Made by a program: the position numbers and the translations under genes. From an uncultured Paraprevotella sp. (GTDB lineage: Bacteria; Bacteroidota; Bacteroidia; Bacteroidales; Bacteroidaceae): a stretch of 64,000 nt of DNA. The stretch covers positions 1-64,000 of the forward strand of contig CAJUGV010000005.1 of NCBI GenBank assembly GCA_910586505.1. The letters are read 5' to 3'. Below, in pieces: positions 17,788 through 27,100 of the stretch. Under the pieces are notes generated by a model that searched no databases, was not told the DNA's origin, and worked only from the letters and a program-made list of their open reading frames with translations. Position 1 is the first letter of the stretch. Each line of letters opens with the position of its first letter.

Positions 17788-18423
17788 ATGATTACAACCG
17801 AACATATAGAAGAATTTATTGCTCAGGCACATCGTGTGGGAGATGCCGGACTGACCATTTGCAGTAGCGGTAACCTCTCTTGGCGCATCGGCGAGGAGGC
17901 GCTCGTATCCGGTACGGGTTCATGGGTTCCCACCTTGCAGAAGGAGAAAGTGTCGGTGTGCCGTGTAGCCACGGGAGAAGTACTGAACGGGGTGAAACCT
18001 TCGATGGAAAGCGGGTTCCATCTCGGTGTGCTCCGCGAGCGTCCCGATGTGGATGTGGTGCTTCACTTTCAGTCGCCCTATGCTACGGCGGTGGCCTGTA
18101 TGACAGATATTCCGGAGAATTTCAACGTGACGGCCGAGGTGCCTTGTCATGTGGGAAGCGAGATCCCGGTAATTCCCTACTTCCGTCCGGGTTCTCCCGA
18201 GTTGGCCGAACAGGTGAAGTCCGCTTTGAAGGAGCATAACTCCTGCCTGCTGCGCAAGCATGGCCAGGTGGTGTGCGGAAAAGATTTCGATGAAGTGTTC
18301 CAGCGTGCCATGTTCTTTGAGATGGCCTGCCGCATCATCGTGCAGTCGGGAGGGCGTTATGAGGTGCTGACACAGGCCGAAATAGATGATTTGGAGACCT
18401 ATATTTTAGGTAAGAAATCATGA
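17788..18423 (+). CDS. fucA: L-fuculose-1-phosphate aldolase (class II)
   Basis: Splits L-fuculose-1-phosphate into dihydroxyacetone phosphate and L-lactaldehyde. The 211-aa class II aldolase/adducin-fold protein shows CSSGNLSWRI, SGTGSWVPTLQKE, VKPSMESGFH with the acidic residue, and LLRKHGQVV with a metal-ligand histidine. Oddity: the zinc HxH motif reads His93-Phe-Gln95, so the second histidine is glutamine. As far as I recall Bacteroides FucA has the same HFQ, so this looks like a lineage feature, not damage. Its last 4 bases overlap the kinase start. Confidence 0.9.
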   Translation: MITTEHIEEFIAQAHRVGDAGLTICSSGNLSWRIGEEALVSGTGSWVPTLQKEKVSVCRVATGEVLNGVKPSMESGFHLGVLRERPDVDVVLHFQSPYATAVACMTDIPENFNVTAEVPCHVGSEIPVIPYFRPGSPELAEQVKSALKEHNSCLLRKHGQVVCGKDFDEVFQRAMFFEMACRIIVQSGGRYEVLTQAEIDDLETYILGKKS

Positions 18424-19820
18424 GCACATTTCTGGCTGTAGATTTCGGAGCCGGAAGCGGTCGCGTGATAGCCGGTCGTGTAGTCGCCGGCGGCCGGTTG
18501 GAGATGGAGGAGCTGTATCGCTTCCCCAACCGCCAGGTGCGGATCGGCCACCATCTTTATTGGGATTTTCCGGCTTTGTTTGCCGACATGAAAGAAGGGC
18601 TGCGCCGCGCCGCGTCCTGTTATGACGATGTGGAGAGCATCGGTATCGACACATGGGGAGTGGACTACGGACTGGTGGACAAAGCCGGCAATCTGATGGG
18701 AAACCCTCTGTGCTACCGCGATGCCTGTACCACACATATTCCGGATGAGGTGTTTGCCCGTAGGGATATCGCAGCGCATTATGCCGAAGCGGGCATACAG
18801 GTGATGCCTATCAATACGATGTTTCAGCTTGTGGCCCGCCAAAAAGAAAATCCGGCATGGCTGGACCAGGCCCGCCATTTGCTTTTCATGCCCGATTTGT
18901 TTGCCTATTACCTTACGGGTGTGCCCGGCAACGAATATTGTATCGCATCCACTTCCGAATTGCTTGACGCACGCGGCCGGACCTGGAATATGCCGTTGAT
19001 ACGCGATCTCGGCCTGCCGGAACATTTGTTCGGGCCTTTGCTGATGCCGGGCAACGTGCGTGGCATGCTGTTGCCCGAAGTGGCCGATGAACTCGGTTTG
19101 CCCCGCACGGTCAAGGTGGTGGCTGTGGGTTCGCACGATACGGCCAGTGCGGTGCACGCCGTTCCTTTCCGGCCGGGCAAGGAAACGGTCAGTGCCTTTC
19201 TCAGCTCCGGCACATGGTCTTTGCTGGGCGTGACGCTTGACGAACCCGTGCTGACGGAAGAGGCCCGTACGGGCGGATTCACCAATGAAGGGGGAGTGGG
19301 CGGCCGTATACGCTTTTTGCAGAACATCACCGGTTTGTGGATTCTGCAATGCCTTGTACGCCAATGGGAAGCAAGGGGGTGGCGTGCCGATTACGACTAT
19401 CTGATAGCCGAAGCGGAACAGGTAGACAAGGTGGCCTGCATAGACGTGGACGCTTCCGATTTCATGAATCCCTCCGATATGGAAGAAGCTATAGCCGCCT
19501 ACTGCCGTGCACGCGGAGAAGAGGCGCCCTCCACACAAGGGGAATACGTACGTTGTGTGTTGCAGTCGCTGGCCGGACGTTACAGTCGCGGCATAGCGCG
19601 GATGAATGCTTTGCTGCCTCGTCCGATAGAGCATTTGCATATTATCGGCGGCGGATGCCGTAACCGCCTGCTCAACCGTCTGACGGAGGAGGCCACAGGG
19701 CTTTCCGTCACGGCTGGTCCGGTAGAGGCCACCGCCATAGGCAATTTGCTGGTGCAGGCGGAAGCATGCGGTGCGGTCAAGAGTAAAAATGAAATTCATA
19801 CTATAATTGAAAAAAAATAA
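18420..19820 (+). CDS. fucK: FGGY-family sugar kinase, probable L-fuculokinase (rhamnulokinase-like)
   Basis: ATP-dependent kinase expected to make L-fuculose-1-phosphate. The 466-aa protein has the ASKHA/FGGY core: phosphate-1 motif FLAVDFGAGSGRVIAG at the start, SIGIDTWGVDYGLVD near residue 80, GSHDTASAVHAVP near 240 with the catalytic aspartate, and IIGGGCRNRLLNRLTEEATG at the adenosine site. The sequence resembles rhamnulokinase (RhaB) more than enteric FucK, so automated tools may call it RhaB; the fucI-fucA context argues for fuculose. It overlaps fucA by 4 bp and the next gene by 1 bp (TAATG). Confidence 0.85.
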   Translation: MSTFLAVDFGAGSGRVIAGRVVAGGRLEMEELYRFPNRQVRIGHHLYWDFPALFADMKEGLRRAASCYDDVESIGIDTWGVDYGLVDKAGNLMGNPLCYRDACTTHIPDEVFARRDIAAHYAEAGIQVMPINTMFQLVARQKENPAWLDQARHLLFMPDLFAYYLTGVPGNEYCIASTSELLDARGRTWNMPLIRDLGLPEHLFGPLLMPGNVRGMLLPEVADELGLPRTVKVVAVGSHDTASAVHAVPFRPGKETVSAFLSSGTWSLLGVTLDEPVLTEEARTGGFTNEGGVGGRIRFLQNITGLWILQCLVRQWEARGWRADYDYLIAEAEQVDKVACIDVDASDFMNPSDMEEAIAAYCRARGEEAPSTQGEYVRCVLQSLAGRYSRGIARMNALLPRPIEHLHIIGGGCRNRLLNRLTEEATGLSVTAGPVEATAIGNLLVQAEACGAVKSKNEIHTIIEKK

Positions 19821-20200
19821 TGAAAGGTTATCAAGTAAAACAATATCATGGTCCGGTCAAACGTTATTGTCAGACCTTGGAGTTGCGTGACAATCCCGAA
19901 TTGATAGCGGAATACCGTCGGCGCCACAGCCGTGAGGATGCGTGGCCGGAAATTCGTCAGGGCATCCGTGAAGTAGGTATTCTGGAGATGGAGATCTATA
20001 TTCTCGGCACACGGCTCTTCATGATAGTGGAAACACCGCTGGACTTTGACTGGGACGAAGCCATGGCCCGCCTGGCCACGCTGCCCCGCCAGCAGGAGTG
20101 GGAAGACTATATGGCTGTGTTCCAGCAGGCGGAGCCTGGAGCCTCCTCGGCGGAGAAATGGAAACCGATGGAACGTATGTTCTATCTTTATGAACCGTAA
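19820..20200 (+). CDS. L-rhamnose mutarotase-family protein, probable fucose mutarotase
   Basis: Small cytosolic epimerase family that interconverts alpha and beta sugar anomers so that the isomerase gets its substrate. The 126-aa sequence has the dimeric ferredoxin-like RhaM features: RYCQTLELRDNPELIAEYRRRH, a histidine in that segment, and EKWKPMERMFYLYEP at the end, close to the family's usual W..M..V/FYL. It overlaps fucK by one base and lies 29 bp before fucP, so a fucose role is likely from context. Confidence 0.85.
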   Translation: MKGYQVKQYHGPVKRYCQTLELRDNPELIAEYRRRHSREDAWPEIRQGIREVGILEMEIYILGTRLFMIVETPLDFDWDEAMARLATLPRQQEWEDYMAVFQQAEPGASSAEKWKPMERMFYLYEP

Positions 20201-20229
20201 GTAATAAACAAACAAATAAAGAACAACAC

Positions 20230-21546
20230 ATGAAAAACACCGGAAAAAAATCGATCATCGGTGACGGCACATGGGCTGCGCTCATTCCCTTTGTGCTGAT
20301 TACGAGCTGCTTTGCCCTCTGGGGCTTTGCCAATGACATTACGAACCCTATGGTGAAGGCTTTCTCCAAGATATTCCGTATGAGCGTAACGGAGGGAGCT
20401 CTTGTGCAGGTAGCCTTCTACGGCGGCTATTTCGCGATGGCTTTTCCTGCCGCCATGTTCATCCGCAAATATTCCTACAAAGCCGGCGTCATGCTGGGCC
20501 TCGGCCTGTATGCTCTGGGGGCGTTTCTGTTTTTTCCGGCCAAGCTGACGGGCAGTTATTATCCTTTCCTGCTGGCCTATTTTATTCTGACCTGCGGACT
20601 TTCGTTTTTGGAGACGAGCAGCAATCCCTATATCCTTTCCATGGGCGATGAGGCCACGGCCACGCGCCGGCTCAATCTGGCGCAGGCTTTCAATCCCATC
20701 GGTTCGTTGCTGGGTATGTATGTGGCGATGAATTTCATTCAGAACCGCCTGCATCCGATGGACACGGCCGAGCGTGCCATGCTTTCGGGCGAAGAGTTTG
20801 CGGCCGTCCGTGATTCCGATCTGGAGACGTTGATAGCGCCTTATCTGGTGATCGGACTGGTTACGGTGGGCGTGCTTCTTCTCATTCGTTTCACCCGTAT
20901 GCCGCGCAACAACGACCAGTCTCACAGCATCAACCTGATGCCTACGCTGAGAAGGATTTTTGCGTTGCCGCGTTATCGCGAAGGCGTGCTGGCCCAGTTC
21001 TTCTATGTGGGAGCGCAGATTATGTGCTGGACGTTTATCATTCAGTACGGCACGCGCCTGTTCATGTCGCAGGGCATGGAAGAGCAGGCCGCCGAGGTGC
21101 TCTCTCAGCAGTATAACATCGTGGCGATGGGTATATTCTGTGTGAGCCGTTTCGTCTGCACGTTCCTGCTCCGCTACCTCAATCCGGGGCTGTTGCTGCG
21201 CACGCTGGCTATTGTGGCCGGAGTGTTCACCATAGGGGCGATTTTCTTGCAGAATGTGTATGGCATGTATTGCCTGGTAGGCATTTCCGCCTGTATGTCG
21301 TTGATGTTCCCCACTATCTACGGTATCGCGTTGCAAGGCTTGGGCGATGACGCCAAGTTCGGTGCCGCCGGCCTTATCATGGCCATTCTCGGAGGGTCGG
21401 TGCTGCCCCCCGTACAGGCTTCCATTATCGACATGCAAACCGTTCTCGGCATGCCGGCGGTCAATGTGTCTTTCCTGTTGCCGTTTATTTGTTTTGTGGT
21501 AGTGACGGTGTACGGACATCGGGCTTACCGTTGCGGCTGGTCGTAG
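20230..21546 (+). CDS. fucP: L-fucose:proton symporter
   Basis: Inner-membrane MFS transporter importing L-fucose with protons. The 438-aa protein shows about 12 hydrophobic segments and the FucP signatures SCFALWGFANDITNPMV in the first helix region, with the conserved aspartate, QVAFYGGYFAMAFPAAMF, and LSFLETSSNPYIL in helix 4. Last gene of the fuc operon, followed by a strong terminator. Confidence 0.94.
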   Translation: MKNTGKKSIIGDGTWAALIPFVLITSCFALWGFANDITNPMVKAFSKIFRMSVTEGALVQVAFYGGYFAMAFPAAMFIRKYSYKAGVMLGLGLYALGAFLFFPAKLTGSYYPFLLAYFILTCGLSFLETSSNPYILSMGDEATATRRLNLAQAFNPIGSLLGMYVAMNFIQNRLHPMDTAERAMLSGEEFAAVRDSDLETLIAPYLVIGLVTVGVLLLIRFTRMPRNNDQSHSINLMPTLRRIFALPRYREGVLAQFFYVGAQIMCWTFIIQYGTRLFMSQGMEEQAAEVLSQQYNIVAMGIFCVSRFVCTFLLRYLNPGLLLRTLAIVAGVFTIGAIFLQNVYGMYCLVGISACMSLMFPTIYGIALQGLGDDAKFGAAGLIMAILGGSVLPPVQASIIDMQTVLGMPAVNVSFLLPFICFVVVTVYGHRAYRCGWS

Positions 21547-21585
21547 AAAATATTTTTCTTGTACCGGGGCTGTACGAGAAATTGT

Positions 21586-21623
21586 GGCAGACGTTCTATG
21601 GGGCATGAACGTCTGCCTTTTTT
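21586..21623 (+). terminator. Terminator of the fuc operon
   Basis: Perfect 11-bp stem GGCAGACGTTC/GAACGTCTGCC with a 10-base loop, followed by TTTTTT. Confidence 0.94.
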
Positions 21624-21801
21624 ATGTTTCATGAAGAAAAGGTCAGTATGGCAGAAAGACGGAATATCTTTCGTTTTTCTGTCTTTTTGAATGTATATGG
21701 AGATGTCCGGTCTCCTTAAGGCAAGACAACAACGCCCATCCGGAGCGTCATAGGTCGTGTTTTCCTGCATAAAAATTCTTTTATACCGTTATTATGCAAA
21801 T

Positions 21802-21883
21802 TCTGCTGTATATTATGCGGTTTTTGTGCGTATGAAAAAATATTTTGCTCCGCAAGGAAATTTTTTATTCTCCGCATCCCGTG
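21802..21883 (+). repeat. Intergenic 22-bp-phased repeat array, copy B
   Basis: Units start at 21826 (GTGCGTATGAAAAAATATTTTG region), 21848 (CTCCGCAAGG + T tract) and 21870 (CTCCGCATCC), each 22 bp apart. TCTGCT lies at 21802, 24 bp before unit 1, the same distance as in copy A, and a half unit ATGCGGTTTTT directly precedes unit 1. Confidence 0.65.
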
Positions 21884-22225
21884 ATGAAGCAGGGCCGGAA
21901 ACGGGTTTTTAAAATGCTTTGCGGGGCTGAAATCATGGAAGAATCCTTGTGGCTGTTCTCTGGATGATCGTTACGACTGACACTTCTGGTATTGACATCT
22001 TGCCATCGGGTTATGATGATATTCCGGTGAATGTCGGCCCCGGTGTATATGATAAGGGATTTATGCCGGCATGTGGTCGGGAATATACTGTTTATGCTTG
22101 CATTCTGTCCGAAGCTGATGATGCAAGAATCGCGTGTAGTCTTCAAAATACCGGGACGGGACCGAATAAGCCATTCACCGAAGGGGACTTTTGACATTTT
22201 GCTTTTAACTATTGCAGAATTGTAT
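21884..22225 (+). other. Intergenic region without a recognisable gene
   Basis: Between the repeat array and the fucosidase promoter. Short open frames exist on both strands (largest about 110 codons on the minus strand, 81 on the plus), but none shows a known motif or a promoter in the right place. Confidence 0.5.
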
Positions 22226-22288
22226 GATATAATCCTATTATTAGCCGATATAGTCCAATAAAGCGTAGCTGTGAAATCCCTATCTTTG
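22226..22288 (+). promoter_or_regulatory. Promoter of the first GH29 gene with paired operator boxes
   Basis: Box 1 GATATAATCCTATT (22226) and box 2 GATATAGTCCAATA (22247) are direct repeats 21 bp apart. The -7 element TATCTTTG is at 22281-22288, 34 bp after the start of box 2 and 38 bp before the ATG. Same layout as the fucI and second GH29 promoters. Confidence 0.7.
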
Positions 22289-22326
22289 TAACATTAACAT
22301 TTTATATTAATCTAACAGGAATATTT

Positions 22327-23931
22327 ATGAAAAATAGTGTTTCTAAGTTTTTATGTGGCGCGTTGTTTTTCTCGTTAGCCGGTGCGTCGCAACTTCGGGC
22401 GCAGCAATCTGTTCCGGCAGAACCGATGCAGAGCGGAGTGTATGAGCCTACTTGGGCCTCTTTTGCCAAGTATGAGTGTCCGGAATGGTTCCGCGATGCG
22501 AAGTTCGGTATGTGGGCTCATTGGGGGCCGCAGTGCGAACCGGAGTCGGGCGACTGGTATGCCCGCCACATGTATTATGCCAACCACTGGCAGCACAAGG
22601 CACATGTGGAGAAATACGGAGACCCGAAAGAATTCGGTTTCAAGGATGTGATCAACGCATGGAAAGCCGAGGAGTGGGAGCCGGATTCTTTGGTGCGTTT
22701 CTATAAGAGCGTGGGGGCGCGCTATTTCATGGCGCTGGCCAACCATCATGATAACTTCGACCTTTGGGACAGCGACTATCAGCCGTGGAACTCGGTGAAT
22801 ATGGGACCGAAGCGTAACATCGTAGGCGAATGGGCCGAGGCCTGCAAGAAATACAAACTGCCGCTGGGCGTGAGCATCCATGCCTCACACGCATGGACCT
22901 GGATGGAAGGCGCGCAAGACTACGACGGCAAGCTGACCAAGGAAGACGGTAAGGGCAAATGGTGGGAAGGCTATGACCCTCAGGATCTTTACGAACAGCG
23001 TCATGAGCGGAGCCTCGGAAGCAACAATTCCGGTAAGATCCACTCGCAGTGGGCATGGGAGAACGGAGCTTCCCAACCCTCCGAGGCTTATAAGACGAAG
23101 TTCTACAACCGCACGGTGGATGTGATTAACAAGTACCGTCCCGACATGATATATTTCGATGATACGACTTTGCCTTTTTATCCTGTCAGTGATGAGGGTA
23201 TGAAGATTGTGGCCCACATGTACAACACGAGCCTGAAGAACAATAAAGGAAAGATGCGTGCCGTGGTGATGGGTAAGGTCTTGACGGAAGAGCAGAAGGA
23301 CGGAATACTATGGGATGTGGAGCGCGGAATCCCCGACCGTGCGCAGGATAAGGCATGGCAGACCTGTACATGTATAGGAAACTGGCATTATGACGTGGGG
23401 ACTTACAAGCGCGGCTACAAGAGTGCGGCCCAGGTTATCAAAATGATGGTAGACATCGTGAGCAAGAACGGCAATCTGCTGTTGAGCGTTCCTTTGCGTG
23501 GTAATGGTGCTTTGGACGATAAGGAAATCGTTGTTCTGAACGGTATCAAGGCCTGGATGGACATCAACGGCGAGAGCATCTACGGCACACGTCCGTGGAC
23601 CACGTTCGGTGAAGGCCCGTTGGCAGAGACGGCTAATCCTATCAAAGCGCAGGGTTTCAACGAGGGACAGAAGTATACGCCGGCTGATATCCGCTATGTG
23701 CAGAAAGGCAATGTGGTGTATGTCACTTCTTTGGGATGGCCCGAAGACAATGTGCTGACGATGAAGAGGCTGGCCGCAGGAAGCCGTTATTATAAAGGTA
23801 AGATCAAGAGTGTGGAACTGTTGGGTTATGGCAAGGTGGAATATACTTGCGGCGAAAACGGGCTTAAGGTTAACCTGCCGAAAGAAAGACCGAATGAAAT
23901 CGCACCGGTGCTGAAGGTGAAAATTAAATAA
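22327..23931 (+). CDS. Secreted alpha-L-fucosidase (GH29)
   Basis: Retaining glycosidase releasing terminal L-fucose from glycans, probably in the periplasm or at the surface. The 534-aa protein has a signal peptide ending near LRAQ, then the GH29 barrel: WFRDAKFGMWAHWGPQCEPE, ALANHHDNFDLWDS, and DMIYFDDT, where Asp278 or Asp279 is the expected nucleophile. After the barrel come SKNGNLLLSVPLRGNG, WMDINGESIYGTRPW and a short C-terminal beta domain. It is a close tandem paralogue of the N-terminal half of the next gene. It has its own promoter and terminator, and shares operator boxes with the fuc operon. Confidence 0.94.
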   Translation: MKNSVSKFLCGALFFSLAGASQLRAQQSVPAEPMQSGVYEPTWASFAKYECPEWFRDAKFGMWAHWGPQCEPESGDWYARHMYYANHWQHKAHVEKYGDPKEFGFKDVINAWKAEEWEPDSLVRFYKSVGARYFMALANHHDNFDLWDSDYQPWNSVNMGPKRNIVGEWAEACKKYKLPLGVSIHASHAWTWMEGAQDYDGKLTKEDGKGKWWEGYDPQDLYEQRHERSLGSNNSGKIHSQWAWENGASQPSEAYKTKFYNRTVDVINKYRPDMIYFDDTTLPFYPVSDEGMKIVAHMYNTSLKNNKGKMRAVVMGKVLTEEQKDGILWDVERGIPDRAQDKAWQTCTCIGNWHYDVGTYKRGYKSAAQVIKMMVDIVSKNGNLLLSVPLRGNGALDDKEIVVLNGIKAWMDINGESIYGTRPWTTFGEGPLAETANPIKAQGFNEGQKYTPADIRYVQKGNVVYVTSLGWPEDNVLTMKRLAAGSRYYKGKIKSVELLGYGKVEYTCGENGLKVNLPKERPNEIAPVLKVKIK

Positions 23932-23960
23932 AGGAAAAGCATAAGAATGTAATGAAGGGT

Positions 23961-24000
23961 GAAAGCCCGTTCCCGAAGGAACGGGCTTTCGCCTGTTTTT
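23961..24000 (+). terminator. Terminator of the first GH29 gene
   Basis: Perfect 13-bp stem GAAAGCCCGTTCC/GGAACGGGCTTTC with a CGAA tetraloop, followed by GCCTGTTTTT. Confidence 0.92.
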
Positions 24001-24058
24001 CAGGCGGCCGGTGCCCGGACGTACCGCCGGTGATTTTTCCAAAGGGTTCGTTAAAGTT

Positions 24059-24120
24059 GATATAGTCCTTGTTTTGGGCTGTAAAGTCCTATATTGAGGC
24101 TTGTAAAATATATATCTTTG
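24059..24120 (+). promoter_or_regulatory. Promoter of the second GH29 gene with paired operator boxes
   Basis: Box 1 GATATAGTCCTTGT (24059) and box 2 TGTAAAGTCCTATA (24080), 21 bp apart. The -7 element TATCTTTG is at 24113-24120, 33 bp after the start of box 2 and 47 bp before the ATG. Confidence 0.68.
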
Positions 24121-24167
24121 CGGTGTATTGAGATCTGATTCTTTAATTAACCTTAATCTAATCCGAA

Positions 24168-27100
24168 ATGAAAAAAGATTTAGCTCGCTTTTTATGCGGT
24201 GCTTTATTCCTGCCGTTGACGGGAATGGCACAAAATCAGGCGCAGCAGTCCGTTCAGGCTGTCCCTGCGCAGGCCGGAGTGTATGAACCGACATGGGAAT
24301 CCTTTGCCAAGTATGAATGTCCGGAATGGTTCCGCGATGCGAAATTCGGCATCTGGGCCCATTGGGGGCCTCAGTGCGAACCGGAGTCGGGCGACTGGTA
24401 TGCCCGCCACATGTATTATCCCAACGAGTGGCAGCACAGGGCGCATGTGGAAAAGTATGGCGATCCGAAAGAGTTCGGTTTCAAGGATGTCATTCACGAA
24501 TGGACGGCCGAGGAGTGGGACCCTGAGGCGCTGGTGAGTTTATATAAAAGCGTGGGCGCCCGCTATTTCATGGCGCTGGCCAACCATCATGACAATTTCG
24601 ACTTGTGGGACAGCCGTTACCAGTCGTGGAACTCCGTGAACATGGGGCCGAAGCGCGATGTGGTGGGCGAATGGGCCGAAGCATGCAAGAAAAATGAACT
24701 GCCGCTGGGCGTGAGCATCCATGCCTCGCACACGTGGACCTGGATGGAAGGCGCGCAAGACTACGACGGCAAGCTGACTTTGGAAGACGGTAAGGGCAAA
24801 TGGTGGGAAGGCTATGATCCGCAGGAGCTCTATGAACAGAGGCACGAGCGGAGCGAGGGCAGCAGAAATGTGGGTACGATTCATTCCCAATGGGAATGGG
24901 GCAACGGAGCGGCGCCCATGACCGAGGCTTATAAGACGAAGTTCTATAACCGCACGTTGGATGTGATAGACAGGTACCACCCCGACATGATATATTTCGA
25001 TGATACGGCAGTGCCCTTTTATCCTGTGAGTGACGAGGGGCTGAGGATCGTGGCGCACTTATATAATAAAAGTATGGCGGAGCACGACGGTCAAATGCGT
25101 GCCGTGGTGATGGGAAAGAAACTGACGGAAGAGCAGAAAGACGGTATGCTTTGGGATGTGGAGCGTGGTATTCCCGACCGGATGCAGGAAAAGGCATGGC
25201 AGACTTGTACCTGCCTGGGTCAGTGGCATTACGACCGTGGCGTGTACGACCGCAATGGATATAAATCGGCGGCTACTGTGGTCAAGATGTTGGTAGACAT
25301 CGTGAGCAAGAACGGCAATCTGCTGTTGAGCGTTCCTTTGCGGGGTAGCGGGGCCGTGGACGAAAAGGAAACGGCCATCCTGGAAGGCATCAAGGCGTGG
25401 ATGGATGTCAATGGCGAGAGTATTTACGGCACACGCCCCTGGACCGTCTTTGGTGAAGGTCCGACGGCAGAGGCTTCCAATCCGATCAACAACCAGGGAT
25501 TTAACGAAGGAATGAATTATACGGCAGACGATATCCGTTTTGTGCAGCGTCACGATACCGTATATGCCACGGCGCTGGGATGGCCGGAAGGCAATCGGTT
25601 GAAGATTAAAAGTTTTGCTTCCGTTTCACCTTATCATAATAAGAAGATAAAGAAAGTGGAACTGTTAGGGCATGAAGGAGCCTTGGAGTATACTTGCGAC
25701 CGCGAGGCGTTGACGGTCAGCCTTCCCGCTACAAAGCCGGATGTGATAGCTCCCGTTTTGAGAATCTGCCTGACGGATGAGGTGAGTTATGCCGATATGG
25801 AGGAACTGCGTGTGATAGTGGCCGGAAAGCTGGAGGACGTGAAAGAATTTACGGGAATCAACACGGGGCACTATGAGACCGGTCATGTGGCGGAATTACA
25901 GGCCGCTTACGATGAGTCGCTGGCGGTCGGTGAGCAGGCGGAAGCCGGCGTGCTGTCTGCTGCTTATGGAAAGCTGCGCGGAGTTTACGGCGATTTCCAG
26001 TTGAATGCCCAAATCAGGGGAGGCTTGGTGCAGCATGAGGAGCTGACACAAAACGTGACGGTGAAGTATCTGAAAGAGGCGCGCCACTTCTCGCGTTCGG
26101 ATGAAGGCGTGCCGTCGACAACCCGTTTCGGCGTGTTGGACGATCCGTGGGTGGTCACATCCAATATACGGAACCAGGACAATTTTACGAAAGGTGGATT
26201 TGACGGCTATGTGGCATGGAATAACTTTACGGGAAAGGCCGTGGGTATCCAGAAATGGGAAGCGTCCTTGCCGGCTATCGAGAATGGCAAGATTTATCAG
26301 ACCGCGGTGCTGCCTGCCGGAAAATACAGCGTAAAGATAGATGTGCATGAGCAGGTGAATTATGCCCCGGGGGAGCTTTACACCGTAGTGGCTCCGGGAA
26401 ATGAAATGCTGAATACCTCGGATGTGACAAAAAAGGCTCTGGCCTATTTTGACATGTCGCGTGCGGAAACCGGAAAAACCTACCAGTGCTGTGACTTTAC
26501 GCTTGACGGGGACACGGAAGTGAGTATAGGATGGGCGGTGACATTGGAAGCCGGAGATGCGCAACGCAGCATGCGTGTGTCGGCCATCCGTCTGTATCGG
26601 GACGGCAAGGATGTGTCGGCCGATTATTTGGACAACTTCGAGAATATCCGCAGGAAGGACAAAGTTTATAAAAGATTCGGCGTGCCGGCTTGCTGGCAGA
26701 CGAAGAATTTCTATATTCCTCAGGATGCTGCGAGCGGTGTGAAACAGGGTATCGACCAATATCCCGGCTACAATACGCTGATGATGGGCGTGTGGAATGA
26801 TGCGGGGAAGGCCGACGGTGATTTGTCTAATGCACTCTTGTACCGTCAGGTGACGCTTCCGGCCGGCCTGTATTTCTTCGGAGCTTCCTATGAGGCGTTA
26901 TACCAGATTAACAAGGGATATCTGTTTGCTTCAAAGGATTTGCCGGTTATGGAGAATATAAGCAACTCTGTGGCCTATGCTTCGGCAAGAGATGCGGCGA
27001 AAGGTGACGGGATCTATGGAATCACGTTTGCGCTGACGGAGGAGACGACGCTCTATCTGGGATGGATAAATGACTTCAAGGAGGGCTCTTCCACCCAGGA

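Noticed and set aside
18420..19820. Assignment of the kinase to rhamnose catabolism (rhaB)
   Set aside because: Sequence is rhamnulokinase-like, but no rhaA or rhaD is present; it overlaps fucA and lies in the fuc operon.
20188..21606. 472-codon open frame antisense to fucP
   Set aside because: His/Arg/Gln-rich translation typical of antisense of GC-rich membrane genes; no motif.
21865..22197. 110-codon minus-strand frame between fucP and the first GH29 gene
   Set aside because: No recognisable motif and no promoter in the right place; it also runs into the repeat array.
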